A stretch of DNA of 64,000 nt, from the NCBI RefSeq assembly GCF_014208105.1, contig NZ_JACHMQ010000001.1, positions 6,944,001 through 7,008,000 on the forward strand, read 5' to 3'. Made by a program: the position numbers and the translations under genes. Under the pieces are notes generated by a model. That model made no database searches. It saw only the letters and a program-made list of their open reading frames with translations, and had not been told where the DNA came from. The stretch comes from Actinomadura coerulea (GTDB lineage: Bacteria; Actinomycetota; Actinomycetes; Streptosporangiales; Streptosporangiaceae). This document shows positions 42,008-50,791 of the stretch, in pieces. How positions within the stretch are numbered: position 1 is the first letter of the stretch; every line of letters starts with the position of its first letter.

Positions 42008-44013
42008 CCGAACACGCCGAGGCGTCCGGGGAGTCCGGCGCCGCCCCGGGACCGCGGATCCTGCAGCGCGTCGTGATGCCGGTCGACCGCGACCTGGACG
42101 TGCTCAAGCTGTACGTCGAGGGCGAGATCGCCCGCGGAGCCGAGGCCGGGGCTCTGGCGGAGGGGGGCGACGACGTCGGCCGGCGCAGCGTGGTCGTGCC
42201 GGTCGGGCGCCGGGTGTCGTTCGCCACCTACTTCAACGCGTTCCCCGCCAGCTACTGGCGCCGCTGGACGTCGGTGGAGGAGGTCGTGCTGCGGGTCCGG
42301 GTGCGGGGCCAGGCCACGGTCATCGTCTACCGGTCCAGCGCGAAGGGGCACGTCCAGCGGGTCGACTCCGTCCGCGTCGACTCGGAGACCTCCCGAGAGG
42401 AGACGTTCCGGCTGACGCTGCGCCCGTTCATCGACGGCGGCTGGTACTGGATGGACGTGCTCGCGGGGGAGGGCAACGCCGTCCTGGAGCGGGCCGACTG
42501 GTGCGCCGACACGAGCGCCGCCGGACCCGTCCGGCAGGGGCGGGTCAGCCTCGGCATCACCACGTACAACCGCCCGGGCTTCTGCGTCGACCAGCTCGTC
42601 GCGCTCGGCGGCGCCCCCGAGGCGCTGGACGTGGTGGACGCCGTCTACGTCGTCGACCAGGGGGACCAGCGCGTCCGCGACGACGAGGACTTCGGACGCG
42701 CCGCCGCGCTGCTCGGACCGAAGCTGCGCGTCATCGAGCAGGGCAACCTCGGCGGCTCCGGCGGCTTCTCCCGCGCGATGGACGAGACCCTCAAGGCCGG
42801 GACCAGCGACTACGTCCTGCTCCTGGACGACGACGTGGTCACCGAGACCGAGGGCGTCCTGCGCGCCGTCGCGTTCGCGGACTTCGCCCGGACGCCGACG
42901 ATCGTGGGCGGCCACATGTTCAACCTGTTCGTCCGCTCGCAGCTGCACGCCTACGGCGAGACCATCGGGCGGTACCGGTGGTGGTGGGAGGAGGCCCCGA
43001 ACACCAAGCGCGAGCACGACTTCGCCAAGCCGCCGGACCCGAGCCCCCGCGCGCGGACCAGCTCCGGCAGCCTGCTCAAGACGAAGTGGCTGCACCGGCG
43101 CGTGGACGTCGACTACAACGGCTGGTGGATGTGCCTCATCCCCACCGACGTCGTCCGCAAGGTCGGGCTGTCCATGCCGATGTTCATCAAGTGGGACGAC
43201 GCCGAGTACTGCGTCCGCGCAGGCGAGGCGGGCTTCCCGACCGTGACGCTGCCGGGCATGGCCGCCTGGCACGTCCCCTGGCAGGACAAGGACGACGGCA
43301 TCGACTGGCAGGCGTACTTCCACGAGCGCAACCGCCTGGTCACCGCCCTCATGCACTCCCCGTACGAGCGCGGCGGCAACCTGCTCAAGGAGAGCTTCAT
43401 CATCTCGGTGAAGCACGCGCTGGCCATGCAGTACTCCACCGCCGAGCTGATGCTGTCGGCGATCGAGGACGTGCTGACCGGGCCCGAGCACATGCACGCG
43501 GGCATCGCCTCGAAGCTGCCCGAGATCCTCGCGTTCCGCGCCGACTTCCCCGACGCGCAGAACCGCGCCAGCCACGAGGAGTTCCCGCAGGTCCGGCGCG
43601 CCAAGCCGCCGAAGCGCGGGCGCGGGTTCAAGCCGCCGCGCGGCACGGCGAACGTGCTCGCGAGCGCGATGCTCGGGACCGTCAGGCAGCTGCGTCCGGT
43701 CGAACCCGGCTCGCGCGGCAACCCGCAGGCCGTCGTCCCGCACATCGACCGGCACTGGAGCCTGCTGTCGCAGGTCGACAGCGCGCTCGTGTCCTCCGCC
43801 GACGGCACCAGAGTGGCGTGGTACCAGCGCGACCCGGAGCGTTTCCGGGCGCTGCTGCGGCGCACGTCGCTGCTGCACGCCCGGCTCGGGCGCGAGTGGC
43901 CGGAGCTGAGCCGCCGCTACCGGGCCGCGATGGCCGACCTCGCCTCCGCCGAGACCTGGCGGGCGACGTTCGAGGCCGCGGGCGGCGGCCCCGGCGGGGA
44001 CGGGCCCGGATGA
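42004..44013 (+). CDS. glfT2: Polymerising galactofuranosyltransferase GlfT2
   Basis: 669 residues, slightly longer than mycobacterial GlfT2 (about 640). The N-terminal beta-barrel domain is followed by the GT-A domain: LGITTYNRPGFCVDQL, QGNLGGSGGFSRAMDET, LLLDDDVV (D275-D277, metal site), GWWMCLIPTD, IKWDDAEYCVRAGEAGF (catalytic Asp pair) and AWHVPWQDKDD (H423). The C-terminal helical domain follows. GlfT2 builds the alternating beta-(1-5)/(1-6) galactofuranose chain on a polyprenyl lipid in the cytosol. Its GTG start overlaps the glf stop, and its stop overlaps the exporter permease start (ATGA). Confidence 0.95.
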   Translation: MTEHAEASGESGAAPGPRILQRVVMPVDRDLDVLKLYVEGEIARGAEAGALAEGGDDVGRRSVVVPVGRRVSFATYFNAFPASYWRRWTSVEEVVLRVRVRGQATVIVYRSSAKGHVQRVDSVRVDSETSREETFRLTLRPFIDGGWYWMDVLAGEGNAVLERADWCADTSAAGPVRQGRVSLGITTYNRPGFCVDQLVALGGAPEALDVVDAVYVVDQGDQRVRDDEDFGRAAALLGPKLRVIEQGNLGGSGGFSRAMDETLKAGTSDYVLLLDDDVVTETEGVLRAVAFADFARTPTIVGGHMFNLFVRSQLHAYGETIGRYRWWWEEAPNTKREHDFAKPPDPSPRARTSSGSLLKTKWLHRRVDVDYNGWWMCLIPTDVVRKVGLSMPMFIKWDDAEYCVRAGEAGFPTVTLPGMAAWHVPWQDKDDGIDWQAYFHERNRLVTALMHSPYERGGNLLKESFIISVKHALAMQYSTAELMLSAIEDVLTGPEHMHAGIASKLPEILAFRADFPDAQNRASHEEFPQVRRAKPPKRGRGFKPPRGTANVLASAMLGTVRQLRPVEPGSRGNPQAVVPHIDRHWSLLSQVDSALVSSADGTRVAWYQRDPERFRALLRRTSLLHARLGREWPELSRRYRAAMADLASAETWRATFEAAGGGPGGDGPG

Positions 44014-44879
44014 CGGCCGCGCCGTTCCTCGCCGGCGAGGGGCTGCGGGCCCCGGGAGGCGACGGCGGCCTGCGGCGGACCTTCCGGGAGAAGTACCTGC
44101 TGCGGCTGCTGGTGCGCCGGGAGCTCAGGGCCCGCTACAAGGGCTCGCTGCTCGGCCTCGGCTGGTCCTACGTGCGGCCGGCCGTGCACTTCGCCGTCTA
44201 CTTCTACGTCATCGGCGTCTTCCTCGGCATGGACGACCGGGTCGAGAACTTCCCGGTCTACCTGTTCTCGGGCATGGTGCTGCTCAACCTGTTCACCGAG
44301 ACGCTCCACTCGGCGACCCGCTCGGTGACGGGCAACGCGGCGCTCGTCCGCAAGGTGTTCCTGCCGCGCGAGCTGTTCCCGACCGCGTCGGTGCTGGTCT
44401 CGCTCGTCCACTTCCTGCCCGGGATGATGATCCTGCTGGGCGGGGCCGTCGCCGCCGGATGGCGGCCGTCCCCCGCGGAGCTCGGCGCGGCCCTCTACGG
44501 CTTCGCGATCGTCCTCGTGCTCGGCTTCGGGCTCGGGCTGCTCTTCGCGGCCGTGAACGTGTTCTTCCGCGACCTGGAGCAGGTCGTGGACATCTCCATG
44601 ATCGTCATCACCTGGTCGGTGCCGATGATCTATCCGTGGACCCACGTCCGGGAGCACGCGCCCGGCTGGGTGCTGGACCTCTACCTCGCCAACCCGCTCG
44701 TCAGCGCCGTCTCCCTGTTCCAGCGGGCCTTCTGGTTCCCCGGGACCCGCGGCGACTACGCCTTCCCGCCCCACCTCTACGCCCACGCCGGGGCCGCCCT
44801 GGCCGTCAGCGCGCTGGTGTTCGCCGCCGGGCACGCGGCGTTCTCCCGCATGCAGGCGCGCTTCGCGCAGGAGCTGTAG
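44010..44879 (+). CDS. wzm: ABC-2 polysaccharide exporter permease (Wzm type)
   Basis: 289 residues with six transmembrane helices (for example AVHFAVYFYVIGVFLGM and FAIVLVLGFGLGLLFAAVNV). The N-terminal LLVRRELRARYKGSLLGLGWSYVRP and the central NVFFRDLEQVVDISMIV are signatures of the TagG/Wzm/RfbA family. The M. tuberculosis counterpart (Rv3783) lies in the galactan locus and exports galactan. Here it directly follows glfT2 with overlapping codons, so it probably forms a flippase with the ATPase that follows. Confidence 0.93.
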   Translation: MTAAPFLAGEGLRAPGGDGGLRRTFREKYLLRLLVRRELRARYKGSLLGLGWSYVRPAVHFAVYFYVIGVFLGMDDRVENFPVYLFSGMVLLNLFTETLHSATRSVTGNAALVRKVFLPRELFPTASVLVSLVHFLPGMMILLGGAVAAGWRPSPAELGAALYGFAIVLVLGFGLGLLFAAVNVFFRDLEQVVDISMIVITWSVPMIYPWTHVREHAPGWVLDLYLANPLVSAVSLFQRAFWFPGTRGDYAFPPHLYAHAGAALAVSALVFAAGHAAFSRMQARFAQEL

Positions 44880-44882
44880 CCG

Positions 44883-45716
44883 TTGAACACCTCCCCTTCC
44901 ACCACCCCGTCGATCGTCATCGACCGCGTCACGAAGAACTTCACTCTGCGGCACGCGCGCTCGATCAAGGAGATGAGCGTCCGCGCGTTCCGCGGGCAGC
45001 CCCTGTCGGACCGGTTCCGGGCGCTGGACGAGGTGAGCCTCACCATCGGCCAGGGCGAGACCGTCGCGCTCATGGGGTTGAACGGCTCCGGCAAGAGCAC
45101 CCTGCTCAAGATGATCTCCGGGGTGCTGCGCCCGGACAGCGGGTCGGTCCTCGTCCGGGGCCGCGTCGCCGGGCTGATCGACGTGGGCGCGGGCCTGCAC
45201 CCCGAGCTGACGGGCCGCGAGAACGTCTACCTCAACGGCGCGATCCTCGGCATGCCGCAGGCCGAGATCGCCCGCAAGTTCGACGCGATCGTCGAGTTCT
45301 CCGGCGTCGAGCGGTTCCTGGACGACCAGGTGAAGTTCTACTCGTCCGGCATGTTCATGCGGCTGGCCTTCTCGATCGCGGCGCACACCGAGCCGGACGT
45401 CTTCCTCATCGACGAGGTGCTGGCCGTCGGCGACCCGCCGTTCCGGGAGAAGTGCCTGGACCGCATCCGCGAGCTGCGCGGCGAGGGCCGGACCATGGTC
45501 GTCGTCGCGCACGACATCAGGATGCTCGTCGGGCTCTGCGACCGCGGCGTCACCATGCGGCAGGGCCGGGTCATCTTCGACGGGCCGACGGCGGAGGCCG
45601 GCCGGCTCGTCCGCGAGGACCGCGCCGCCCGCCGCGCCGCCGCGGCGGCCGGAACGGCGGCCGGGACCCCGGCCGCGCCGGGCGTTTCCGGGGGAACCGG
45701 AGATCTCGGTGGATAG
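44883..45716 (+). CDS. wzt: ABC polysaccharide exporter ATPase (Wzt type)
   Basis: 277 residues from TTG 44883, three bases after the permease stop. Walker A is GLNGSGKST, Walker B is VFLIDEVLAVGD, and the signature is FYSSGMFMRLAFS: S-S-G-M replaces L-S-G-G, as is usual in Wzt/TagH proteins. The N-terminal DRVTKNFTLRHARSIKEM loop is also typical. The last 40 residues are an Ala-rich tail without a carbohydrate-binding domain, so the polymer is probably exported without a terminal-modification check. Energises the Wzm permease. Confidence 0.94.
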   Translation: MNTSPSTTPSIVIDRVTKNFTLRHARSIKEMSVRAFRGQPLSDRFRALDEVSLTIGQGETVALMGLNGSGKSTLLKMISGVLRPDSGSVLVRGRVAGLIDVGAGLHPELTGRENVYLNGAILGMPQAEIARKFDAIVEFSGVERFLDDQVKFYSSGMFMRLAFSIAAHTEPDVFLIDEVLAVGDPPFREKCLDRIRELRGEGRTMVVVAHDIRMLVGLCDRGVTMRQGRVIFDGPTAEAGRLVREDRAARRAAAAAGTAAGTPAAPGVSGGTGDLGG

Positions 45717-45794
45717 GGTGTCCCGAGCCGCGGCCGGGGGCCGCGCCCGCCGGTGCGGGACCACGGGATGCAGGACCAGGGGAGGGGTGCGGCG

Positions 45795-48470
45795 TTGACC
45801 AAGCAGGAGTCCGGCAGCCCGTTGCTCGACGACGTCCACCGCGTCATCGCCGACCGGGCGTGCGCCGTCCTGTCGCTGGACGTCTTCGACACGGTGCTGT
45901 GGCGCCGGGTGCCGCGTCCCACCGACGCGTTCGCCCTGCTCGGGTCCCGGATGCGGGAGTCGGGCCTCTGCCCTCCCTGGGTGACGGACGCGACGTTCCG
46001 CCGCATGCGGATCGCCGCCGAGGACGCCGCGCGCCGCGGCCGCGACGCCCTCGGCACCGAGGTCTCGCTCTTCGACGTCTGGCGCGCGATGCCGGACGGG
46101 ATCTTCGGCGCCGCGTCCCTGGAGGAGCTGGTCGAGGCGGAGGTCGGGCTGGAGCGCGAGCTGACTGTCGTGGACCTGGACGTCGCCGAGGTCGTCAGGG
46201 CGGCCCGCGAGCGGGACCTCCAGGTCGTGCTGGTGTCCGACACCTACTTCACCGAGGACCACCTGTCCCGTCTCCTCGACCGGCCGGAACTCGGCCCCCT
46301 GGACGGCGTGCGCGTCTTCCGCTCCAACCAGCACGGCACCGACAAGGCGTCCGGCCTCTGGGAGATCGTGCTGCGCGAACTCGACCGCGGCCCGGAGCAG
46401 ATCGTGCACGTCGGCGACCACGAGATCGCCGACCACGAGGTGCCCCGCAAGCTCGGCATCCGCACCGTGCACTACCGCAGGCTGGACGACCCCTACCTCG
46501 ACGTGCTGGCGCGCGAGAAGGAACCCGTCGGGCCGTCCGGCGAGCACGCCCCCGACCTGGACGACCGGCACGGCGACTTCGGCCTCACCAGCCTGCGCGC
46601 CAAGGCGGTGCACTCCGGCGTCCCGTTCACCACCTCCGCGCTGGACGTCGCGTGGCGCTACGGCGCCGGCGTCCTCGGCCCGGTGCTGACCGGCTTCGCC
46701 GAATGGGCGGCGTGGCGGGCGCACGAGACCGGCACCCGCCGGCTGTGGTGCCCGATGCGCGAGGGCGAGCTGCTGTCCCGGCTGATCAACGAGGCCGCGC
46801 GGGCGCGCGGCTGGGACGTGCGCGCCGCCCCGGTGTGGCTGTCGCGGTTCACGACCTCGCTCGCCGGGCTCGACCCCCACGACACCGGCGCCGTGCACGC
46901 CTTCGTCCGCACCGGGTACCGGCTGACCGTCCGGCAGGCGCTGTCGGTCCTGGAACTCCAGCCCGGCGACGTGCCCGGCCTCGCGACCGAGCTGGACACC
47001 GTCATCGACAACGGCGACATCGCCGAGCGCGTCGCCCGCGCGCTGACCGAGACGCCGCACCTGTGCAACCGGCTCGCGGTGACCGTCACCGCCGCCCGCG
47101 AACGCATGATCAGGTCGCTGCGGGACGCGGGCGCCCTCGACGACGACGCCCTCGCCGCGGGCGAGCTGACGCTCGTCGACCTCGGCTGGGGCGGGACGAT
47201 CCAGCGCCAGCTCGCCCGCGCCCTGGAGATCGCCCGCATCGACGTCAGGCCGGCGGGGCTGTACCTGGCCACCGACGGCCGGGCCGAGCGCGTCTACATG
47301 GCAGGCCTGCGCGCCGAGGGGTACCTGGCCCAGTCCGGGCACCCCGTGAACGTCGCGGCGACCGTCACGCGCAGCCCCGAGATCGTGGAGCAGTGCGTCA
47401 ACGCGCTGTGCGGCTCCCTCATCGGCTACACCGAGGACGGCGCGCCGGTCCTCGGCCGGACGGCCGACTCGCCGTCCCAGAACGCCGAGCGCCGCACCGT
47501 GCAGGACGGCGTCCTGGCCTTCCAGCACACGTGGAACAGGTACGTCGCCGCCTCCGACGGCGCCTGGCCCGACCTCGCCCGCCCGCCGGCGGCGCGGAAC
47601 CGGCTCGCGCGCGTCCTGGTGGCCGCGCTGGAGTCGCCCACCCCCGACGAGGCCGCCGTCTTCGGCAACTGGACCCACGAGGACAACTTCGGCTCGTCCC
47701 TGGTCACCACGCTGCTGCCCGCCGACCTCAAGGCGGCCGTCCCGTACCTGTCGCCGGGCGACCTCGGCGACCTGCACATGCGCGACTCGTTCTGGCCCGC
47801 GCTGATCGCCGCGTCCGACACCGGGCTCGGCGCCATGGCGAGGGCCGTCGCCGACGGCGCCATCGACGCCGAGGCGTTCGACCCGTCCGGCGAGAAGCAC
47901 GAGACGCGGCTGCGGTTCCGGACGGCCGACGACCGGTGGCACGAGCCCATCCGGCGCCGCGTCCGGATCAACCACAACGGCCTGTCGTTCTCCCGGCTCT
48001 CGTTCGAGCACCACGACACGGTCGACATCTCGCTCGCGATCCCCGGCCGTCCCGCGATCGTGCGGGTCGACTGGATCGAGGCCAGGGTCATCGCCGGCGG
48101 GCGGCACCGCGAGCAGGTGCTGCGCTGGGACAAGCCGGAGGACTTCGTCGGCCTGCACTACGCCGACTGCCGCTACCTCGGCGGCAACCTCATGGAGTTC
48201 GACACCTCCTACGCGGCCGTGTGGCTCCCGCTCGCCCGCCGCGCCGGGGTGCCGGCGGTCTCGTCCGGGCAGATCACGATCGCTTTCGCGATGCTTCCGC
48301 AGTCGGCGACCGGCATGGCGCCGCGCATGCCGGTCGACCGGAAGGCCGAGCGGGCCGCACGGGCCGCGCGGCTCACCGACCGCGTCCGCACGGAGTACCG
48401 GACCGCCGGGGTCCGCGGCATCGCCGCCGGCGCCGGACGAGTGGCCAGGAGGAAGCTCGGTGACACGTGA
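45795..48470 (+). CDS. Large HAD-superfamily protein of polysaccharide clusters
   Basis: 891 residues from TTG 45795, which has GGAGGGG seven bases upstream; an in-frame ATG at 45753 lacks one. The N-terminal 230 residues are a HAD domain: LDVFDTVLWRR (D29, D32), VVLVSDTYF and HVGDHEIADHEVPRKLGI. The rest is a long C-terminal region containing RLWCPMREGELLSRLINEAA and LVDLGWGGTIQRQLARALE, which I have seen associated with HAD proteins of surface-polysaccharide loci; its activity is unknown. It overlaps the next gene by 11 bases. A phosphatase or glycan-modifying role is possible. Confidence 0.8.
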   Translation: MTKQESGSPLLDDVHRVIADRACAVLSLDVFDTVLWRRVPRPTDAFALLGSRMRESGLCPPWVTDATFRRMRIAAEDAARRGRDALGTEVSLFDVWRAMPDGIFGAASLEELVEAEVGLERELTVVDLDVAEVVRAARERDLQVVLVSDTYFTEDHLSRLLDRPELGPLDGVRVFRSNQHGTDKASGLWEIVLRELDRGPEQIVHVGDHEIADHEVPRKLGIRTVHYRRLDDPYLDVLAREKEPVGPSGEHAPDLDDRHGDFGLTSLRAKAVHSGVPFTTSALDVAWRYGAGVLGPVLTGFAEWAAWRAHETGTRRLWCPMREGELLSRLINEAARARGWDVRAAPVWLSRFTTSLAGLDPHDTGAVHAFVRTGYRLTVRQALSVLELQPGDVPGLATELDTVIDNGDIAERVARALTETPHLCNRLAVTVTAARERMIRSLRDAGALDDDALAAGELTLVDLGWGGTIQRQLARALEIARIDVRPAGLYLATDGRAERVYMAGLRAEGYLAQSGHPVNVAATVTRSPEIVEQCVNALCGSLIGYTEDGAPVLGRTADSPSQNAERRTVQDGVLAFQHTWNRYVAASDGAWPDLARPPAARNRLARVLVAALESPTPDEAAVFGNWTHEDNFGSSLVTTLLPADLKAAVPYLSPGDLGDLHMRDSFWPALIAASDTGLGAMARAVADGAIDAEAFDPSGEKHETRLRFRTADDRWHEPIRRRVRINHNGLSFSRLSFEHHDTVDISLAIPGRPAIVRVDWIEARVIAGGRHREQVLRWDKPEDFVGLHYADCRYLGGNLMEFDTSYAAVWLPLARRAGVPAVSSGQITIAFAMLPQSATGMAPRMPVDRKAERAARAARLTDRVRTEYRTAGVRGIAAGAGRVARRKLGDT

Positions 48471-49548
48471 CTTCGGGGCGGCCGCGGCCGGATCCCCGGA
48501 CGATCCGCACGAGCAGTCCCGCGCCGCCCGCGAGCAGCCGCTGCTGCTGCACTCGATGGCGGTGTTCCGCGAGCTGTTCGAGACGGTCTTCCGCTGCCGC
48601 GACGTCCGCGTCGTCGTCGAGGTCGGCGTGGAGTCGGGGCAGGTCAGCGCGCTGTACGCGGACCTCGGCGCGACCGTCCACTGCGTCGAGCCCGCACCCG
48701 GCGAGGAACTGCGCGCCGTCCTCGGCGCGGACCCCCGCCTGAACCTGGTGGAGTGCCTCTCGCCCGCCGTGCTGCCCGACCTGCCGGTGGCGGACCTCTA
48801 CATCCTGGACGGCGACCACAACTACGCGGTCGTCCGCGACGAACTCGCCTGGATCATGGCGAACGCCCCGGACGCCGTGGTCGTCCTGCACGACGTGCTG
48901 TGGCCGTGCGGGCGCCGCGACTTCTACTACCAGCCGTCGCCGGTCGCGCCGGAGGACGCGCACCCGGCCACGACCGACGGCCCCACGGTCTGGCACGACG
49001 AGCTCACCCCGGCCGGGTTCGTCGGCGACGGCGCCTACACCGTGGCCGAACGGGCGGGCGGTCCCCGCAACGGCGTCCTCACGGCCGTCGAGGACGCGCT
49101 GGACGGCACCGACGGCTGGCGGTTCGAGATCGTCCCGGCCGTGTTCGGGTTCGGCGTCCTCGCCAGGACGGGCGCGCCCGGCACGGACGCCGTCTTCGAG
49201 GCGCTGCGGCCCTACACGTCCTCGCGCCTGCTCGCCGCGATGGAGAACAACCGCATCGCCCTCTACACCCGCGTCCTGCAACTCCAGTACGAGGCGGCGG
49301 CCCGCACCGAGGACGCCACCCGCCTGACCGAGACCGTCAACGCCCAGCAGCGGGAGATCACCCGCCTGAAGTCCGATCTCGACCGCGCCGGCACGGAGAA
49401 CGCGTCCAGGAGCCAGGAGCTTCGGCGGCTGCGCGACGCTCCGCCCGCTCAGCCGCCCTCTCCGGACCAGGAGCTCGGGGCGGCCGTGTCCAACCTCGGC
49501 CGGGCGCTCTCCGCCCGCATCCGCAAGCCGCCGGGGTCCCGGCCGTGA
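48460..49548 (+). CDS. Class I SAM-dependent methyltransferase-like protein with C-terminal coiled coil
   Basis: 362 residues from GTG 48460. The Rossmann start is VVVEVGVESGQVSALYADLG (SAM motif I), followed by VHCVEPAPGEELRAVL and ADLYILDGDHNYAVVRDEL, the Methyltransf_24-like metal/hydroxyl site. Residues about 280-345 form a heptad coiled coil (ARTEDATRLTETVNAQQREI and LKSDLDRAG), which suggests oligomerisation or binding to a neighbour. It probably methylates the polymer or its end. It belongs to the glf operon by overlap with the HAD gene. Confidence 0.8.
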   Translation: MTRDFGAAAAGSPDDPHEQSRAAREQPLLLHSMAVFRELFETVFRCRDVRVVVEVGVESGQVSALYADLGATVHCVEPAPGEELRAVLGADPRLNLVECLSPAVLPDLPVADLYILDGDHNYAVVRDELAWIMANAPDAVVVLHDVLWPCGRRDFYYQPSPVAPEDAHPATTDGPTVWHDELTPAGFVGDGAYTVAERAGGPRNGVLTAVEDALDGTDGWRFEIVPAVFGFGVLARTGAPGTDAVFEALRPYTSSRLLAAMENNRIALYTRVLQLQYEAAARTEDATRLTETVNAQQREITRLKSDLDRAGTENASRSQELRRLRDAPPAQPPSPDQELGAAVSNLGRALSARIRKPPGSRP

Positions 49549-49665
49549 ACCCGCTGCCCGGCGACTGGACGCCGTCGCCGGCGGTGAGCCGGCCGGCCGC
49601 GGCCACCGCCACCGGCACGGGTTCCGTGGCCGGGGACGCCCCAACTCCAGGAGAGGGAGCAGGCA

Positions 49666-50556
49666 ATGACGGACTACGTCTCGACCGTGGCGATGCACCG
49701 GGCCACCTGGGGAACCTTCCTCGAACCTGACCCGGACCTCGCCGGCGTCGAGAACCTGCACGAGGCCCTGCGCATCCGGATTCAGGGAGGCCATCGCGCC
49801 GAGCTGGGGAGGTTCGCGGGCAGGAACGCCGTCTTCGACCGCGCGGCGGCCAGGATCGCGGACGCGGGACCCCTCTACGAGGACCAGTGCAGCGCCCACC
49901 ACTACTACGACCTGTTCTGCTGCGTCGAACGCTGCCACGGGGAGCTGACCAGGCTGGTCGACCTGGGGGTCTTCATGGGGGGCTCCTCGGCCGTCCTCGC
50001 CGGCTGCGTCGAGCCGATGGGACTCGAACTCGACCTCGTCGACGTCAACGCCGCCTACCTGCTGTTCACCTACGAGCGGCTGCGCCGCATCTTCCCGCGC
50101 GCCATGACGCGCGTCCGCATGTTCCACGGTGACCTGCCGACCTATGTCGCCGGTGTGCTGGACGCCGAGCCGCAGACCCGCGCCCTGGTGCACCACGACG
50201 GTGCCCACGGTTTCGACCAGGTCGTCCGGGACTTGAGCTCGCTGTTCTTCGTCCGCGACCGCGTCCACGGACTGGCGATCCATGCCACCCACCTGCGCGG
50301 CGACATCCAGTACCTCAACTTCGTCGACGCCGCCGTCTCCGCGATGTTCGGCGTGGGGGTCAAGTACGAGCCGCTCGGTGCGAACTTTCCTCCTGACGCG
50401 CCGGTGACCGTTCCGAACAGATGGAACGGGAACTATTTCCTCGCCGGACAGCCGGAGGGGATGTACGTCCCCTTCGACGGGGTGGAGTGGAAGTACCCGC
50501 ATCCGACGATGGAGCTGGAGACGTTCCTGCCGGTGAAGGCGTCCCCCACGGGCTGA
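49666..50556 (+). CDS. Methyltransferase-like protein
   Basis: 296 residues from ATG 49666 with AGGAGAGGGAG upstream. A Rossmann-like centre is seen: LTRLVDLGVFMGGSSAVLAG, then LDLVDVNAAYLLFTYERL and RALVHHDGAHGFDQVVRDL. The pattern resembles macrocin O-methyltransferase/Methyltransf_24 relatives, but motif I (DLGVFMGGSS) is atypical. There is no signal peptide. It follows the coiled-coil methyltransferase by 117 bases on the same strand and is likely the last gene of the galactan operon. A role in end-capping or decorating is inference. Confidence 0.7.
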   Translation: MTDYVSTVAMHRATWGTFLEPDPDLAGVENLHEALRIRIQGGHRAELGRFAGRNAVFDRAAARIADAGPLYEDQCSAHHYYDLFCCVERCHGELTRLVDLGVFMGGSSAVLAGCVEPMGLELDLVDVNAAYLLFTYERLRRIFPRAMTRVRMFHGDLPTYVAGVLDAEPQTRALVHHDGAHGFDQVVRDLSSLFFVRDRVHGLAIHATHLRGDIQYLNFVDAAVSAMFGVGVKYEPLGANFPPDAPVTVPNRWNGNYFLAGQPEGMYVPFDGVEWKYPHPTMELETFLPVKASPTG

Positions 50557-50791
50557 CGGTGGCCGGATCCGGCCACCCCCGCGCCGGGGCGTGTCCGATC
50601 TTTCCCACGGGCTGACCTGGTGACCGATTTGTGGAACGAGACGGGTCGTCCGCGGGGCTCTTCCATTGAACGTGGCGCGGGAACGCGGGAAGCTCTTTAC
50701 CCTGTGCTGTGTAGGAAACCGACCGTAAGCAACCGAACCGGCCACCCCCAGGCGTTCCATACATTCCCGCGACTCCCAGGGGTCTCTCGAC

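Noticed and set aside
43917..48158. A 1413-codon open frame on the minus strand, opposite the glf operon
   Set aside because: It lies antisense to glfT2, wzm, wzt and the HAD gene, all of which have clear family motifs. The reverse translation is low-complexity Arg/Gly/Val-rich protein, an effect of high third-position GC.
44459..48463. A 1334-codon plus-strand open frame
   Set aside because: Out of frame with wzm, wzt and the HAD gene; it is an Arg/Pro/Ala-rich shadow of those genes.
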